Origin: Phragmites australis
Lineage: Eukaryota; Streptophyta; Magnoliopsida; Poales; Poaceae
Length of the DNA: 64,000 bases
Direction of reading: 5' to 3'
Assembly (NCBI RefSeq): GCF_958298935.1
Contig: NC_084941.1
Location: forward strand, 17,272,001-17,336,000
This document shows positions 20,761 through 33,255 of this stretch, piece after piece. How positions within the stretch are numbered: the first letter of the stretch is position 1; the number at the start of each line of letters is the position of its first letter. The position numbers and the translations under genes were made by a program. The notes under the pieces were generated by a model. It ran no database searches, was not told the DNA's origin, and worked only from the letters and a program-made list of their open reading frames with translations.

Positions 20761-23700
20761 TGTCACACCCGCTTTTAGAAAGGGACAAAACCAGATGTAA
20801 ACCACATGTATACCAGGATCAAGTTTCATACATGCAGCGACTTCATCAGTGTATCACACGCAGTGTCACTATTACAACGTTTAACTAGAATAAATAAAGA
20901 GACCACAAAGTCTTGAACAAAAGCACACAACTAAACTCTGCGAACTCCAACTTCCACAGGCAATTGACCGGGAAAACGCTAGCCTAGCAGTCTTCATCTT
21001 CATCAACGAAGAAGTCTGGATCTCCTTCAATGTCTGAGCAGCGCTTGGAGGACATTTGGGTAAAACAACAAGTGTGAGTACAACTTGTACTCCGCAAGTG
21101 TGGGAAAATAAAATGCCATGCAAGCTTAAACAAGGAACAAGATGAAACAGTTTAGGTTTTGCATAAAAGCCAACTATTCTAACGAAGTATTATGAAAGCA
21201 TCCTACTTGTCTAGGTGAATCAATAGCAGACCTCCAACTCCTAGAAACATCTCCACATGTTTTCCAACCACCTGAATCCCACATCAGGCTCCCAAAAGAC
21301 CAAACCGCCCAAACCCATTCGGCTAATCATGTGAGGATCCAAGTCTCTCATAACCGCGAGCACGACTGTTATAACAATTTTTATACTCTGCAGAGGTTGT
21401 CCAGCTTTCCCCACAAGTCGTGATTTTCCTTGTTACCGTGTCCGCGAAACACTTAACACACGCCAGTGGTGTGTTGCCCGGAAAGTCACTACTAAGCGAA
21501 GTTTCATCCAGTATGTGCATGCCCGCTAGGTTTCACCGCCGTCAAAGTGGCATTCACACCACCTAGAAGCCCCCTTTTGCGCCTTGTAGCTCCGAAAAGT
21601 TTCACCCTTCCCTTCCACTACCCATCTCATACCACTATCCAAATGGTTCTGGCTTTTGCCATCCCTACACAACCACCCTTCCGTTTGGCACGCACAAAAC
21701 TGGAATCTACTAATTAATAGGCTAGGCCTGTCCCATACCAGGTCTCGTGGTTGGTACGATATTTCTTGGATTGTCACTCCACGAACCGATCCTTACTTAG
21801 ATCACTTGAGCAAACACTAACCCAACATCATAACTTCATCATCATCGACACAACTTTGCTCTAGGCCTAAAGTTCCATGTTGTTAATTCCATCATTAATA
21901 TTCTCAACTCATAGTTGCATTAATTTGTTAATCATGTTTAACCATAAACCCTTCCATCCCCTTGTGCAAAACTAAGCATGACTACCCATCATATCCACTA
22001 CTAACAAAATGGCGACAAGGAATTATATGGAACAGGATACTATAAGTACATAGGATTCAGGATTAACAGCATTCATGTTTGAAATAAAGAACTCATTTTA
22101 AACAAAACTGAGATCAAAATGTTGAAGGACACTTGCCTCTCCCAACTTCCTGCTCAGACTCTTCAAAAACTTGGTCCTGAAGATTCTCGAACTGCTCTTC
22201 GTCTGCTCTCGAAACACATCGGAAAAATATACAACAAAACCAACTAAGAATAGTACACCAAACAATATCTAACATCTATGAAAAAGGTACTACAAGATAG
22301 TACACGTCGCTACGAACACGTGAGCGCGAAAACCATCTAAATCGGAGCTAACACGAGAAAGTTATGCTATAAACAAGATTAGGGTTAAATTTGAAAATAA
22401 AAAGGGCTTAGTTTAAATAAAAACAGATAGGTTAGGGGCCTTTTGCAAAAATTGAGGGACCTATTTGTAGTTATGAAAAAGTTTAGGGGCTAAACTTCAT
22501 AACTATAGGGGCTTTTATTTAAATACAGGAAGTCCAGGGGCTTATTTGCAAAATTGCCATTATTCCTGAATTAAAACAAATAGAAATTATGATTGGATAA
22601 GGTGTGCTGACGTGGCATTGCCATGCAGGCTAAATCGATGAGGTGGCTGGCTCATGCAAGCGATAACGTGGCCTGACTTGCTGACTAGGATTAAGTGGCC
22701 CCGTGGCATCATGTGATTGGATGTCGAAAGGGTATGCAAAGATTTTAATCGTGGCCATCCAAAACAGATCTAACGGTTGAGGGCAAGGGGGGCTTATTTG
22801 ACCAGCTCCAGATAGGAAGGCGGCAGCAGATAGCTCGGTGCGGCGGCGTTGTCGCCGGAGGGATGGTGAACCTTGTCACCGGGCACGGGGGTCAACAGCG
22901 AGTGGCGACGGAGGGAGAAGGGGACAAGGGGAATCCGTTTTAGCGCTTACCTCAGGCGGCAGGGCACCGAAAGGTAGTCGAGGGCGGGGTAGACAGCGAC
23001 GACCTCGGGTGAGCTACGGGGAGGGAGCTCCGGTGGCCAAAACTCGTCGGCGAAAACACCAGCGGGCATGGTAGGCGGTGGAGATGCTCAGGCGTGGCTT
23101 GGCTACGGCAATCGGGCGACGGATTTCGCTGGGGCGGAGTTGGGCCGAGCGGCTGTGGCGACGGCAGAGGAGCTCGAGATGGCGTGGATTTTAGATGAGA
23201 AACTGAGGGTGCTTGGGTGCTTATATAGGCAGGCATGCGGTTACGGATAACCTTGAGTTGGCTGGGATTCGGACTCGGGGGAGGAGGGGAAGGTGCGCGG
23301 CGCACGGAGATGCTCAAGTCCGGTTCGGCTGCGGGAGGAAGAAGGAGGCATGGGGGCGCTAACGCACGGGTGGTGGCGGTTTTTGGCCTCAGGGCCAATG
23401 AGGAAACAGCTGCGCTGCTGGGCCGTGGCCTCCAGCTGGCCCAGGCAGGAAGGTGGGAGACGGGCTGGCGCTCGGCCCAAGAAGGAGGGAGGCCGATTGG
23501 CTCAGCCCATGAGGAGGATTTGGTTGGGCTGCCAAGGAAAAAGAAAAGGGGGAGGAAGAGAAAAGAAAAAGGGGAAGCCCAAGGAAGAAAAAGGGGCTTT
23601 TCTTTTTAGGAAAAAATTTTGCAAAATTTTCCAAAAACTTAAATGGCATGCCTCAAGGTTTTCAAAACTTATTTTTCGCACAATAAAAACCCTAATGCAG

Positions 23701-23868
23701 CTTTTTCGGCATGAATGCAAACAATCTATAATATAGCCTAGGTTAATTTTCTAGCTTTTAGAAAATAATTTCTTTCTCCTAAAATTTTGAGGCAAAGACT
23801 AAAACCCTATTCTAAGGAAAAGAATATTTATTAATATTTTCAAAAAGTTGAAAAACTAGGGTGTTACA
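20761..23868 (-). repeat. Element C 3' LTR
   Basis: Complete LTR. On the minus strand it starts TGTAACACCCTAG at 23868 and ends GGGTGTGACA at 20761. A TATATAAG box on the minus strand lies near 23219-23226. The GC-rich part (22800-23600) gives long spurious ORFs on both strands, none with a domain. Confidence 0.9.
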
Positions 23869-23882
23869 AACCTACTCCCCTT
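23869..23882 (-). promoter_or_regulatory. Polypurine tract of element C
   Basis: On the minus strand AAGGGGAGTAGGTT stands directly before the 3' LTR start (TGTAACACCC), the expected place for plus-strand priming. Confidence 0.75.
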
Positions 23883-23898
23883 AGAAGGAATCTCGCCC

Positions 23899-25317
23899 TC
23901 AAGATTCGGAAGGATCAGAGAAAAGATGCAGGAATTCTGTCTTCAGTTCTGATTCTCTTTCCCACATTGCCTTTTCTTCGGAATGGTGTCTCCACTGTAC
24001 CTTACACATACGGATCTTTCTGTTCCTAGTAACTCTCTCTGATGTCTCTAGAATCGTGACGAGATACTCCATGTAGGTGAGATCCTCTCCAACTTCTACT
24101 TCCTCTAGGGGCATCTGCTCTTCAGGAACTTGTAGACATTTCTTAAACTGTGACTTGTGAAAAACATCGTGAACATCTGCCAGTTGAGGCGGTAGCTCCA
24201 ATTCATATGCTACCTCTCCTCGCTTTTCCAACACTTTAAAAGGTCCTATAAAACTGGGTGCAAGTTTTCCTTTTACTTTAAATCTGCGGAATCCTCTTAT
24301 CGGTGTGACTCGTAGATACACGAAGTCACCTGCTTCGAAGGTCAATTCCCGACGTTGGTGATCTGCATAACTCTTATGCCGTGATTGAGCTATTCTCAAA
24401 TTTTTCCTGATCTATTGTACTTGTCTTTCTGCATTTCTAAGAATTTCTGGGGCCAAACACTTGATTTTCACCGGTTTCATTGTAGTACAGCGGTGTTCTG
24501 CACTTTCTTCCATACAAGGCTTCAAACGGTGACATCTTCAAACTAGTTTGATAACTATTGTTGTAGGAGAACTCTTCATAGGGAAGATTTTTATCCCAAC
24601 TAGTCTTATTTCTCAAGGCACAAGCTATTAACATATCTTCCAAAATTTTATTTATCTCTCGGTTTGACCATCAGTCTGCGGGTGATATGCTGAACTGAAA
24701 TTTAACCGGGTGTCCAATGACTCATGTAGTTTTTGCCAAAACCTGGAGATGAAGTGGCTTCCTCTATCAAACACTATCCTCTTGGGTACTCCATGCAGAC
24801 ACACAATTCTGGCAATGTATAGTTCAGCAAGTCTAAGTCCTGTGTAGGTGGTCCTGACTGGGATTAAATGAGCAACCTTTGTCAAACAATCTACTATCAC
24901 CCAAATAGAATCATATCCAGATTGAGTTCGGGGCAATCCAACAAAAAAATTCATACTGATTTCTTCCAATTTCCACTCTGGTATTTTCAAGGGTTGAAGC
25001 AACCCTGCGGGTCTCTGATGTTCAGCTTTGACTCTTTGACATATATCACATATTGCTACATATTCCGCAATTTCTCTCTTCATTCCATACCACTAATATC
25101 GATCCTTCAGATCTTGATACATCTTGGTGCTCCCGGGGTGAATAGAATATGCAGACTCATGCGCTTCTCGAAGTATAGTTTTCTTGATAGATTCGATATC
25201 CGAAACACAGATTCGTTTCCCAAATCATACTGTCCCATTCTCATCCTCGGTAAAACCTAGGGCTTTACCCTCCTTATTACGCTGCCTGATTTCCATAATC
25301 TTCTCATCCTCAAGTTG
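23899..25317 (-). pseudogene. Element C integrase with chromodomain-like tail
   Basis: Same frame as RT and gag at first. Stops at about 25316, 25229 and 25096 fit TGG to TGA/TAG changes (for example DRY*WYG). The N-terminal zinc region (HESAYSIHPG, CDICQRVKAEH) and core (VGLPRTQSGYDSIWVIVD, IVFDRGSHF, SAYHPQTDGQTER) follow. A one-base loss near 24648 and a one-base gain near 24458 shift and restore the frame. SPFEALYGRKCRTPL, LRVTPIRGFRRF and the chromodomain-like KVQWRHHSEEKAMWERE (near 23965-24010) end at 23899. Integrase inserts the cDNA; the tail is thought to steer it to marked chromatin in chromoviruses. Confidence 0.88.
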
Positions 25318-26541
25318 TCATTTATGAATTTCTTGTTCCAATGTCGAATCAACTTCCATCACCACGGCTTCTGCGCTGTTTACCAACCCCAGATTAAGTC
25401 TCTCAAAATCTTTGCTTAGCTCAGGGTGTCTATCTTGTATGGACATTATTCGGAGATAAGTCTTTCTACTCAAAGCATCGGTAACTACATTCACCTTTCC
25501 AGGATGGTAGTTAATTCCTAAATCATAATCCTTGATAAGCTCTAACCATCTACGCTGTCTGAGTTTGAGATCTGGCTGAGTAAAAATATACTTCAAATTC
25601 TTATGATCCGAATATATCTCGCACCTTTTTCCAATTAAATAGTGTCTCCATATCTTGAGTGCGTGAACTACAACGGCTAACTCTAAATCATGTCTTGGGT
25701 AGTTCTCCTCATGCTTCCTTAATTGTCTTGATGCATAGGCTACAACATGGCCTTCCTGCATAAGCACACATCCTAATCCTTGACGGGAGACATCACAATA
25801 AATGGAGAACAGTTTCTGCATATCTGGCATGACTAGTACTAGCGCAGATGTTAGTCTTTCCTTCAACTCTTCAAAACTTACCTCACAAGCAGGAGTCCAT
25901 TTAAACGTTTGTCCTTTCTCAAGTAATTTGGTGATGGGCTTCGCAATCTTGGAGAATCCTTCTATGGACCAGCGGTAGTATCTTGCCAATCCAAGAAAGC
26001 TACGGATCTCGGAGACATTCTGGGGAGACTTCCAATTCAAAACATCTTCCACCTTTCTTGGGTCTACTGTTATTCCTCCAGCGGAGATGATATGACTGAA
26101 AAAAGAGACTTGATCTAGCCAGAACTCATATTTGCTCAATTTAGCATAGAACTGATTATCCCTAAGCTTTTGTAGGACCAATCCCAGATGTTCTGCATGT
26201 TCCTTTTTATCCCTTGAGAAAACTAGGATGACGTCAATAAAAACTACTACAAACTTATCCAGAAACTCCATGAACACTTTGTTCATTAGGTACATGAAGT
26301 ACGCAGGGGCGTTAGTCAATCCAAAAGACATAACCGTATACTCATATAATCCATAACGGGTGATGAAGGCGGTTTTAGGAATGTCCGAAACTCGAATCTT
26401 CAACTGATGATATCTTGAGCAGAGATCGATCATGGAGAACACACATGCACCTCTAAGCTGATCAAATAGGTCATCTATTCTAGGAAGAGGGTACTTATTC
26501 TTGATGGTCACCTCGTTCAAAGCGCGATAATCTATACACAT
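25318..26541 (-). pseudogene. Element C reverse transcriptase and RNase H
   Basis: A 407-codon open stretch, the longest in the window. [57 protein letters not shown], then [11 protein letters not shown], where the catalytic FIDDIL box has Asp changed to Val. This alone would inactivate RT. The thumb has [17 protein letters not shown] and [11 protein letters not shown]. RNase H follows: [50 protein letters not shown], and DALSRK. The TAA at 26542-26544 (from CAA within VPKKDGTQRMC in relatives) splits it from PR. Confidence 0.93.
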
Positions 26542-27285
26542 CCTTTAGGTGCCATCCTTCTTGGGTACGAAAATCACTGGTGCACACCATGGTGACGAAC
26601 TAGGTCGGATATAACCCTTGTCTAACAACTCTTGCAATTGTTCCTTAAGTTCCGCTAGCTGATTAGCAGCCATTCTATACGGCCTCTTAGATATAGGAGC
26701 TGTACCAGGTACTAGTTCTATAACAAACTCGATGTCATGGTCAGGTGGCATACCTGGTAATTCTTCTGGGAAAACATCCAGGTAATCACGAATAACTGAA
26801 ATGCTCTCCATTGGTGTTCCATCAGCTTGATTAATTGTTCCCCTGGCCATTGGTGAAACTTTTGCAACGTATTCCACTTCTTTTCCTCCTCTCGCAGGCA
26901 GACGAATGGCTCTTCTTGCACAGTCAATAATTCCATCGAACTTGGTTAACCAATCCATCCCTAGTATGATGTCTATTCCTTCAAATTCCAAAACGATAAG
27001 GTTTGCTGGGAAATCTACCCCCCTTATCTTAATACTAAGGTTCAGGCATACATGCCTTGCTTTCATTTCTCCACCTGGAGAGCTAACAATCATGCTATTC
27101 TTCATAGGAGATCTAGGTAAATTGTGGCTTGCCACATACTTGGTTGATATAAAAGAATGTGATGCTCCAGAATCAAATAATACGGTAGTGGGGTTGGAAT
27201 TGATAAGAAACATACCGATCACAACATCTGAGGCATCCTGAGCTTTGTCAACTGCCACATGATTCACACAGCCTCTAGCCACATT
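26542..27285 (-). pseudogene. Element C protease and RT N-terminus
   Basis: Continues the gag frame after a TAG at 27286-27288. Protease active site: VLFDSGASHSFIS (D-S-G), then LPRSPMKNSMIVSSPGG, LIVLEFEGIDIILGMDWL, the usual chromovirus retropepsin pattern. The linker PMESISVIRDYLDVFPEELP, DHDIEFVIELVPGTAPISK and PYRMAANQLAELKEQLQELL leads into RT, ending VPKKDGT before the stop. The open start at 27282 is only the codon after the preceding stop. Confidence 0.9.
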
Positions 27286-28401
27286 CTACTTTGTTTGATT
27301 CTGGGTCTGATTCCCATTGTGGTTCCGCTGGTTTGCGCCTTGGGTGGGTAGATGATTCAGACGCTTAAGAGGGCATTGGTACGCAAAATGTCCCTCTACT
27401 CCACAATTGAAACAGGGTTTTCCTTTGGTGGAGGCTTGAGGGTTATTGCCAGTGTTGTTGTTCCTTTGAGGGATCTGACTTGAATTGCGGGAAGGTTGAA
27501 AATTGGAGCGCTGGTTCTGTCCTGCATTCCTGGATGAGCTCTGATTTGTAGACTGGGCTCTGGGTTGATTGTACTGCTGACCGGAATGATTCATAGGTCC
27601 AGACTGAGAGGTGTCATAACGGGGCCAAGCATTACTGCCTGACTGACATGGACGGTCCATCTTGCGCTTGCGCTCAATATTGTTTCTCTTGTGCTCCAGG
27701 ATAAGAGCACGGTCTACGAGGGCCTGAAAGTTCTTGAAATCATGAGAAGCTAGAGAATACTGCAGTCCATCATTTAGCCCTTCCAAGAAACAGTCTTGCT
27801 ATTTCTCATCGGTATCTACATCCTCTGGTGCATACCGGGACAACTGGGTGAACCTAGTGACGTACTCACTCACAGTCATTCCTCCTTGCTTGAGTGATAG
27901 GAATTCCTTTCTCTTAATCTTGATAGCTCCTTGGGGTACATGATGAGCTCGGAAAACGTTCTTGAACTCCTACTAGTTGATGCTGTCAGGTTCTTCATGA
28001 GAAGCAACATAGGCATCCCACCAGTCTGCAGCAGGTCCCATCAGCTGGTGTGATGCAAACAAAACCTTTTCCCTTGTGTTGCACTGAGCGACTGAGAGTT
28101 TCTTTTCGATGACCTTGAGCCAATCATCAGCGTACATAGGTTCAACAACATGAGAGAAGGTAGGTGGTTTAGTCCTTTGAAATTCTTCGAGCTTGTCACG
28201 GGATTCCTGTGGTGGTGCAGGGGCGGCAACGAGGGGATTCTGCTATATTTGGGTCATGGTCCGAGCCACTCCTTGTAGAATCTGAGTTTGCACTGCCAAA
28301 AGCTGCTTGAGAGATGGCTGTGGTGGTGGGAAGGGATTATCATTGTCTTATCCATCAGAAGTATTGCCATTAGTGCTGGCACGGTTCCTTAGGTTCACCA
28401 T
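27286..28401 (-). pseudogene. Element C gag
   Basis: Start ATG at 28401 (MVNLRNRASTNG). The frame holds to 27286 with six internal or terminal stops (near 28348, 28243, 27973, 27970, 27799 and 27286), each explainable by one transition from CAA, CAG or TGG. Capsid landmarks: MYADDWLKVIEKKL, LMGPAADWWDAYVAS, FLSLKQGGMTVSEYVTRF, EGLNDGLQYSLASHDF. The CCHC knuckle CFNCGVEGHFAYQC is intact near 27375-27420, preceded by an Asn/Gln/Ser-rich basic stretch. This binds and packages the RNA genome in the particle. Confidence 0.9.
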
Positions 28402-28630
28402 TTGAGAACAACAGAAGGAAAACAGATGTATACTCCCAAACTAACTAATATATTATATTATAAGGATGCATTCGTGAAGAGGATCTTCACAAAACATCAC
28501 TCACTCAAACAAAGATCCAAATCATTACATAATACACCACCAGATCATCTTACTCACAAACACACGATTCTAACGACTCATAACAACTATAGGACAGCCT
28601 TCTAAACGAACTCCTAACTCTGCCGAAACC

Positions 28631-29371
28631 TCAGGGTGCTGGGGCTGGACAACGACGAGCCTGAAGACGGTGTGGGGAACGAGGAGTCTCTTCCTTAGAT
28701 CCAGAGTCAGATGAAGAAGATTCCCAGCGGTCCAGGTGGTAAAGCTTCTTGTTGCATAGCTCACTCTACGCTTGAGCTAGCTTGCCTCTGACGTACTGCA
28801 GCTCCTCGGTGGTCCGATCCAACTCATGACTCAGCTCCAAAGCCAGGGCTGTTTGTTCTCCAAGTCTGGTGGTACCTTCCGCGATGACGGGTGTAGCGGT
28901 GATGTCGGTGAAGCCACTGATGCATTGAGGGTAATGGCTGTATTGCGTGAAGATCATGTCATCGCTGTGCTGGTGGCAGATGACCAGTAGGGCTTGGCGT
29001 GTGGCGTCACAATTTCCAGCCTCGAAGGTAGCTCTTGGTGAGATGGCGTAATGGATGCTCATCACCTCGTAGGCTCCACGCTCCGGTAGCGAACCGAAGA
29101 TCACCACTTTGACTTCCCACTCAGGAGGGGCATCAGCGTACTCAGTCTTCACTCCTGCGTATTCTGGTGCCTTCTCGGATCCCAAATTATGAAGTATCTC
29201 TCAAAGCTTGGCGGGGATCCATCCGGCGCGGCGTCCGTCGGAGTGAAAGACATGGCTCCAACACTGAACTCGGGGTGGCTGCTGTCTTGCAAAGGCCATG
29301 GCACGAGTCGGGGTCAAAGGTCGAGCAGGAAGGCGGACGTTAGTACGCGCAATCTTACGGGTCCGGGCCAT
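28631..29371 (-). pseudogene. Leader ORF upstream of gag in element C
   Basis: Between primer site and gag. One frame of 246 codons runs from the ATG at 29371 to a TGA at 28631, broken only by TGA at 29201-29203 and TAG at 28766-28768. It starts MARTRKIARTNVRLPARP, similar to a histone H3 tail start (MART-x-x-x-AR). The middle has APPEWEVKVVIFGSL, GNCDATRQALLVICHQH and FTQYSHYPQC. A Leu/Glu-rich likely coiled coil follows (LALELSHELDRTTEELQYV) and a Ser/Arg-rich tail (SSSDSGSKEETPRS). Leader ORFs of this type are remembered from grass chromoviruses, function unknown to me. Frame conservation suggests it was coding. Confidence 0.6.
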
Positions 29372-29537
29372 CTACAACATTTTAAAAATAAGGAGAGTCA
29401 GCAGCAAGATTTTAAATAGAATTAGCAAGGAAAGTACGGATAAGACGAAGCAAAGTTTTCAAAATTAGTTTTCTTTATCAAAATAGTCCTTAGAAACTCG
29501 TCCATTCTAACTAGGCTTGCGGCCTATGGTCAACATG

Positions 29538-29549
29538 GCTCTCATACCA
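29538..29549 (-). promoter_or_regulatory. Primer binding site of element C
   Basis: On the minus strand TGGTATGAGAGC lies four bases after the LTR end (29554). It differs by one base from TGGTATCAGAGC, the common plant site complementary to initiator tRNA-Met. Confidence 0.8.
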
Positions 29550-29553
29550 CCTC

Positions 29554-32424
29554 TGTCACACCTGGTTTTAGAAAGGGACAAACCAGATGTAAACCACATG
29601 TATGCTAGGACCAAGTTTCATACATGCAGCGACTTCATCAGTGTATGACACGCAATGTCATTATTACAACGTTTAACTAAAATAAATAAAGAGACCACAA
29701 AGTCTTGAACAAAAGCACACAACTAAACTCCGTGGACTCCAACTTTCACATGCAATTGACCGGGGGAACGCCAGCATAGCAGTCTTCATCTCAATCAACA
29801 AAGAAGTCTGGATCTCCTTCAATATCTGAGCAACGCTTGGAGGACATTTGGGTAAAACAATAAGTGTGAGTACAACTTGTACTCCGCAAGTGTGGGAAAA
29901 TAAAATGCCATGCAAGCTTAAACAAGGAACAAGCTGAAACAGTTTAAGTTTTGCATAAAAGCCAATTATTCTAACGAAGTATTATGAAAGCATCCTACTT
30001 GTCTAGGTGAATCAACAGCAACCTCCAACTCCTAGAAACATCTCCACATGTTTCCCAACCACCTGATTCCCACATCAGGCTCCCAAAACACCAAACCAAC
30101 CCAAACCCATTCGGCTAATCATGTGTGGATCCAAGTCTCTCATAACCGCGAGCACAGCTATTATAACAGTTTTTACACACAACAGAGGTTGTCCAACTTT
30201 CCCCAAAAGTCGTGATTTTCCTTGTTGCCATGTCCGCGAAACACTTAACACACGCCAGTGGTGTGTTACCCGGAAAGTCACTACAAAGCCGTTACAAAGT
30301 TTCATCCAGTATGTGCATGCCCGCTAGGTTTCACCGCCGTCAAAGTGGCATTCACACCACCTAGAAGCCCCCTTTTGCTCCTTGTAGCTCCGAAAAGTTT
30401 TCACCCTTCCCTTCCACTATCCATCTCATACCACTATCCAAATGGTTCTGGCCTTTGCCGTCCCCACATAACCACCCTTCTGTTTGGCACGGACAAAACT
30501 GGAATCCACTAATTAATAGGCTAGGCCTGTCCCATACCAAGTCTCGTGGTTGGTACTATATTTCTTAGGTTGTCGCTCCACGAACCGGTCCTTACTTAGA
30601 TCACTTGAGCAAACACTAACCCAACATCATAACTTCATCATCATCGACACAACTTTGCTCAAGGCCTAAGGTTCCATGTTGCTAATGCCATCATTAATAT
30701 TCCCAACTCATATTTGCATTAATTTGTTAATCATGTTTAACCATTAACCCTTCCATCCCCTTGTGCAAAGCTAAGCATGACTATCCATCATATCCCTTAC
30801 TAACAACATGGCGACAAGGAATTATATAGAATAGGATAGTATAAGTACATAGGATTCAGGATTAACAGCATTCATGTTTGAAATAAAGAACTCATTTTAA
30901 ACAAAACTGAGATCAAAATGTTGAAGGACACTTGCCTCTCCCAACTTGCTGCTCAGACTCTTCAAAAACTTGGTCCTAAAGATTCTCGAACTACTCTTCG
31001 TCTGCTCTCGAAACACATCGGAAAAATATACAACAAAACCAACTAAGAATAGTATACCAAACAATATCTAACATCTATGAAAAAGGTACTACAAGATAGT
31101 ACACGTCGCTACAAACACGTGAGCGCGAAAACCATCTAAATCGGAGCTAAAACGAGAAAGTTATGTTATGCTATAAACAAGATTAGGGTTAAATTTGAAA
31201 ATAAAAAGGGCTTAGTTTAAATAAAAATAGAGAGGTTAGGGGCCTTTTTGCAAAAATTGAGGGACCTATTTGTAGTTATGAAAAAGTTTAGGAGCTAAAC
31301 TGCATAAGTACAGGGGCTTTTATTTAAATACAGGAAAGTCCAGGGACTTATTTGCAAAATTGCCATTATTCCCGAATTAAAATAAATAGAAATTATGACT
31401 GGATAAGGTGTGCTGACGTGGCATTGCCACACAGGCTAAATCAATGAGGTAGCCGGCTCATGCAAGCAATGACGTGGCCTGACTTGCTTACTAGGATTAA
31501 GTGGCCACGTGGCATCATGCGATTAGAAGCCGAAAGGGTATGCAAAGCTTTTAATCGTGACCATCCAAAATAGATCTAATGGTTGAGGGTGAGGGGGGGC
31601 TTATTTGACCTGCTCCAGAGAGGAAGGCGGCGGCGGATAGCTCACGCGGCGGTGTTGTCGCCAAAGGGATGGCGAACCTAGTCGCTGGGCATGGGGATTA
31701 ACGGCGAGCGGCGGCGGAGGGAGAAGGGGACAAGGGGAATCCATTTTAGCGCTTACCTCGGGCGGCGGGGCACCAAATGGCAGTCAGCGGCGAGGTAGAC
31801 GGTGGCGGCCTCGGGTGAGCTATGGGGAGGGAGCTCCGATGGCCAAAACTCATCGGCGAAAACACCAGCAGGCGCGGTAGGCAGTGGAGATGCTCAGGCG
31901 CGACTCAGCTACGGCAATTGGGCGACGGATTTCGCCAGGGCAGAGTTGGCCCGAGCGGCTATGGCGACGACGGAGGAGCTCAAGATGGCATGGATTTTAG
32001 ATGGGAAACCGAGGGTGCTCAGGTGCTTATATAGGCGGGCACACGGTTGCAGATAACCTTGAGTTGGTTGTGATTCAGACTCGGGGGAGGAGGGGAAGGC
32101 GTGCGGTGCACGGAGATGCTCGAGTCCGGTTCGGCTGTGGGAGGAAGAAGGAGGCACAGGGGCGCTAGCGCACAGGTGGTGGCGGTTTTCGGCCTGGGCG
32201 TCAACGCTGAAACGGCTACGCTACTGGGCCGTGGCCTCCGGCCGGCCCAGGCGGGAAGGCGGGAGACGGGCTGGCGCTCGGCCCGGGAAGGAGGGAGGCC
32301 GATTGGCTCAGCCCATGAGGAGGATTTGGTTGGGCTGCCAAGGAAAAAGAAAAGGGGGAGAAAGAGAAAAGAAAAGGGGGAATCCCAAGGAAGAAAAGGG
32401 GCTTTTATTTTTAGGAAAAAATTT
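29554..32424 (-). repeat. Element C 5' LTR (outer end truncated)
   Basis: Collinear with 20761-23625. Similarity stops at AGGAAAAAATTT (32424), about 245 bp short of the LTR terminus, and element B sequence follows directly. So the expected TG start and target duplication on this side are gone. ORFs at 31802-32502 mirror those of the other LTR and are not genes. Confidence 0.88.
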
Positions 32425-33255
32425 CACGCTCGTAAGTATGTGCTCTCTTCTACTCCTTACATTTTCTTAGAGCTATCTCTTGTCTTGTGCTTGATAATAT
32501 GATTTAACTTGTTCTCTAACTCGCCTTATTCTTTCATGGGTTAAGGGCGAGTTGGAAACGTTCTTAGTTGGTGTTTTATTAAGGACATGTGCTTTATCTA
32601 ATTCTTTATCTATGATCCATTGTACCTCACCTTGCCATTCGTCTGCTCTCTCATATCAATGGTGGGAGCTACTAATAAAGAGAATACGTGATGGAGATGT
32701 ACGAGGATAATATCTTCTATGCTAAAGTATTAGGCTAAACAAGCAAGTAGGAACATGAGCTAATTAACTGAAGTTAATCGAATGAATTAGGGTTTAGCTT
32801 CTTATTCGCGGACAATAGGATGATTACTTAGCTATATTATGCCCCTAAGTGTAATGTAATCGTGAACTCTATGAGAAGACAATCATGGATGTTAGATTGT
32901 AATTGTTTTGCTGTTAAAACGAGTAAGATGTGTGAAATATGGGTGGAAAGGCTACTGCTTGGCGATAGACCTCCCAGCTGTCAGACCACCATTGCAACAG
33001 TCCGACTGCTGGTGCTAGCGGTCTGATCGCCAGTCTCTCGGTCTGACTACTAATGCTTGCGTACAACGTGTTTGTGTGCAGCGAGCTAGGCTATATGCAT
33101 GCCGATGCGGCACCTCATCTTTGAATATGCATTCTCCCATGTTATGGGATGATCTTAGGAGAATCTCTTGCCTCGATCCAACCTAATTCAAATTCATAAA
33201 TCGGAGTTCATCTTTCTTTTGCCCTTTGTTGTTGCTAACCTTGCCTAATGATAGG
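32425..33255 (+). other. Element B sequence between insertion point and gag
   Basis: Remainder of the 5' LTR and/or leader of element B. No clear LTR end or primer site could be fixed, because the 3' LTR does not cover this part. It contains several GGTCTGA-type motifs at 32975-33055, like those in the LTR. No coding potential seen. Confidence 0.5.

Larger units (their letters stand above)
20761..32424 (-). mobile_element. Element C: Tekay/Del-like Ty3/gypsy chromovirus
   Basis: A long element on the minus strand. 3' LTR 20761-23868 (3,108 bp), internal 23869-29553, 5' LTR 29554-32424 (its outermost 250 or so bases are lost). Both LTRs share the TGTCACACC...GTGTTACA style ends. A primer site like that for initiator tRNA-Met lies next to the 5' LTR and a purine tract next to the 3' LTR. 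Internal order: leader ORF, gag, PR, RT, RNase H, INT, chromodomain-like tail. By eye the LTRs differ at about 6% of the first 155 positions, mostly transitions. Inserted in the 5' LTR of element B. Confidence 0.92.

Noticed and set aside
22838..23609. Long ORFs on both strands in a GC-rich segment (and their twins at 31802-32502)
   Set aside because: They lie inside the two LTRs of element C, are repeated in both copies with different lengths, and are Arg/Pro/Gly-rich composition artefacts.
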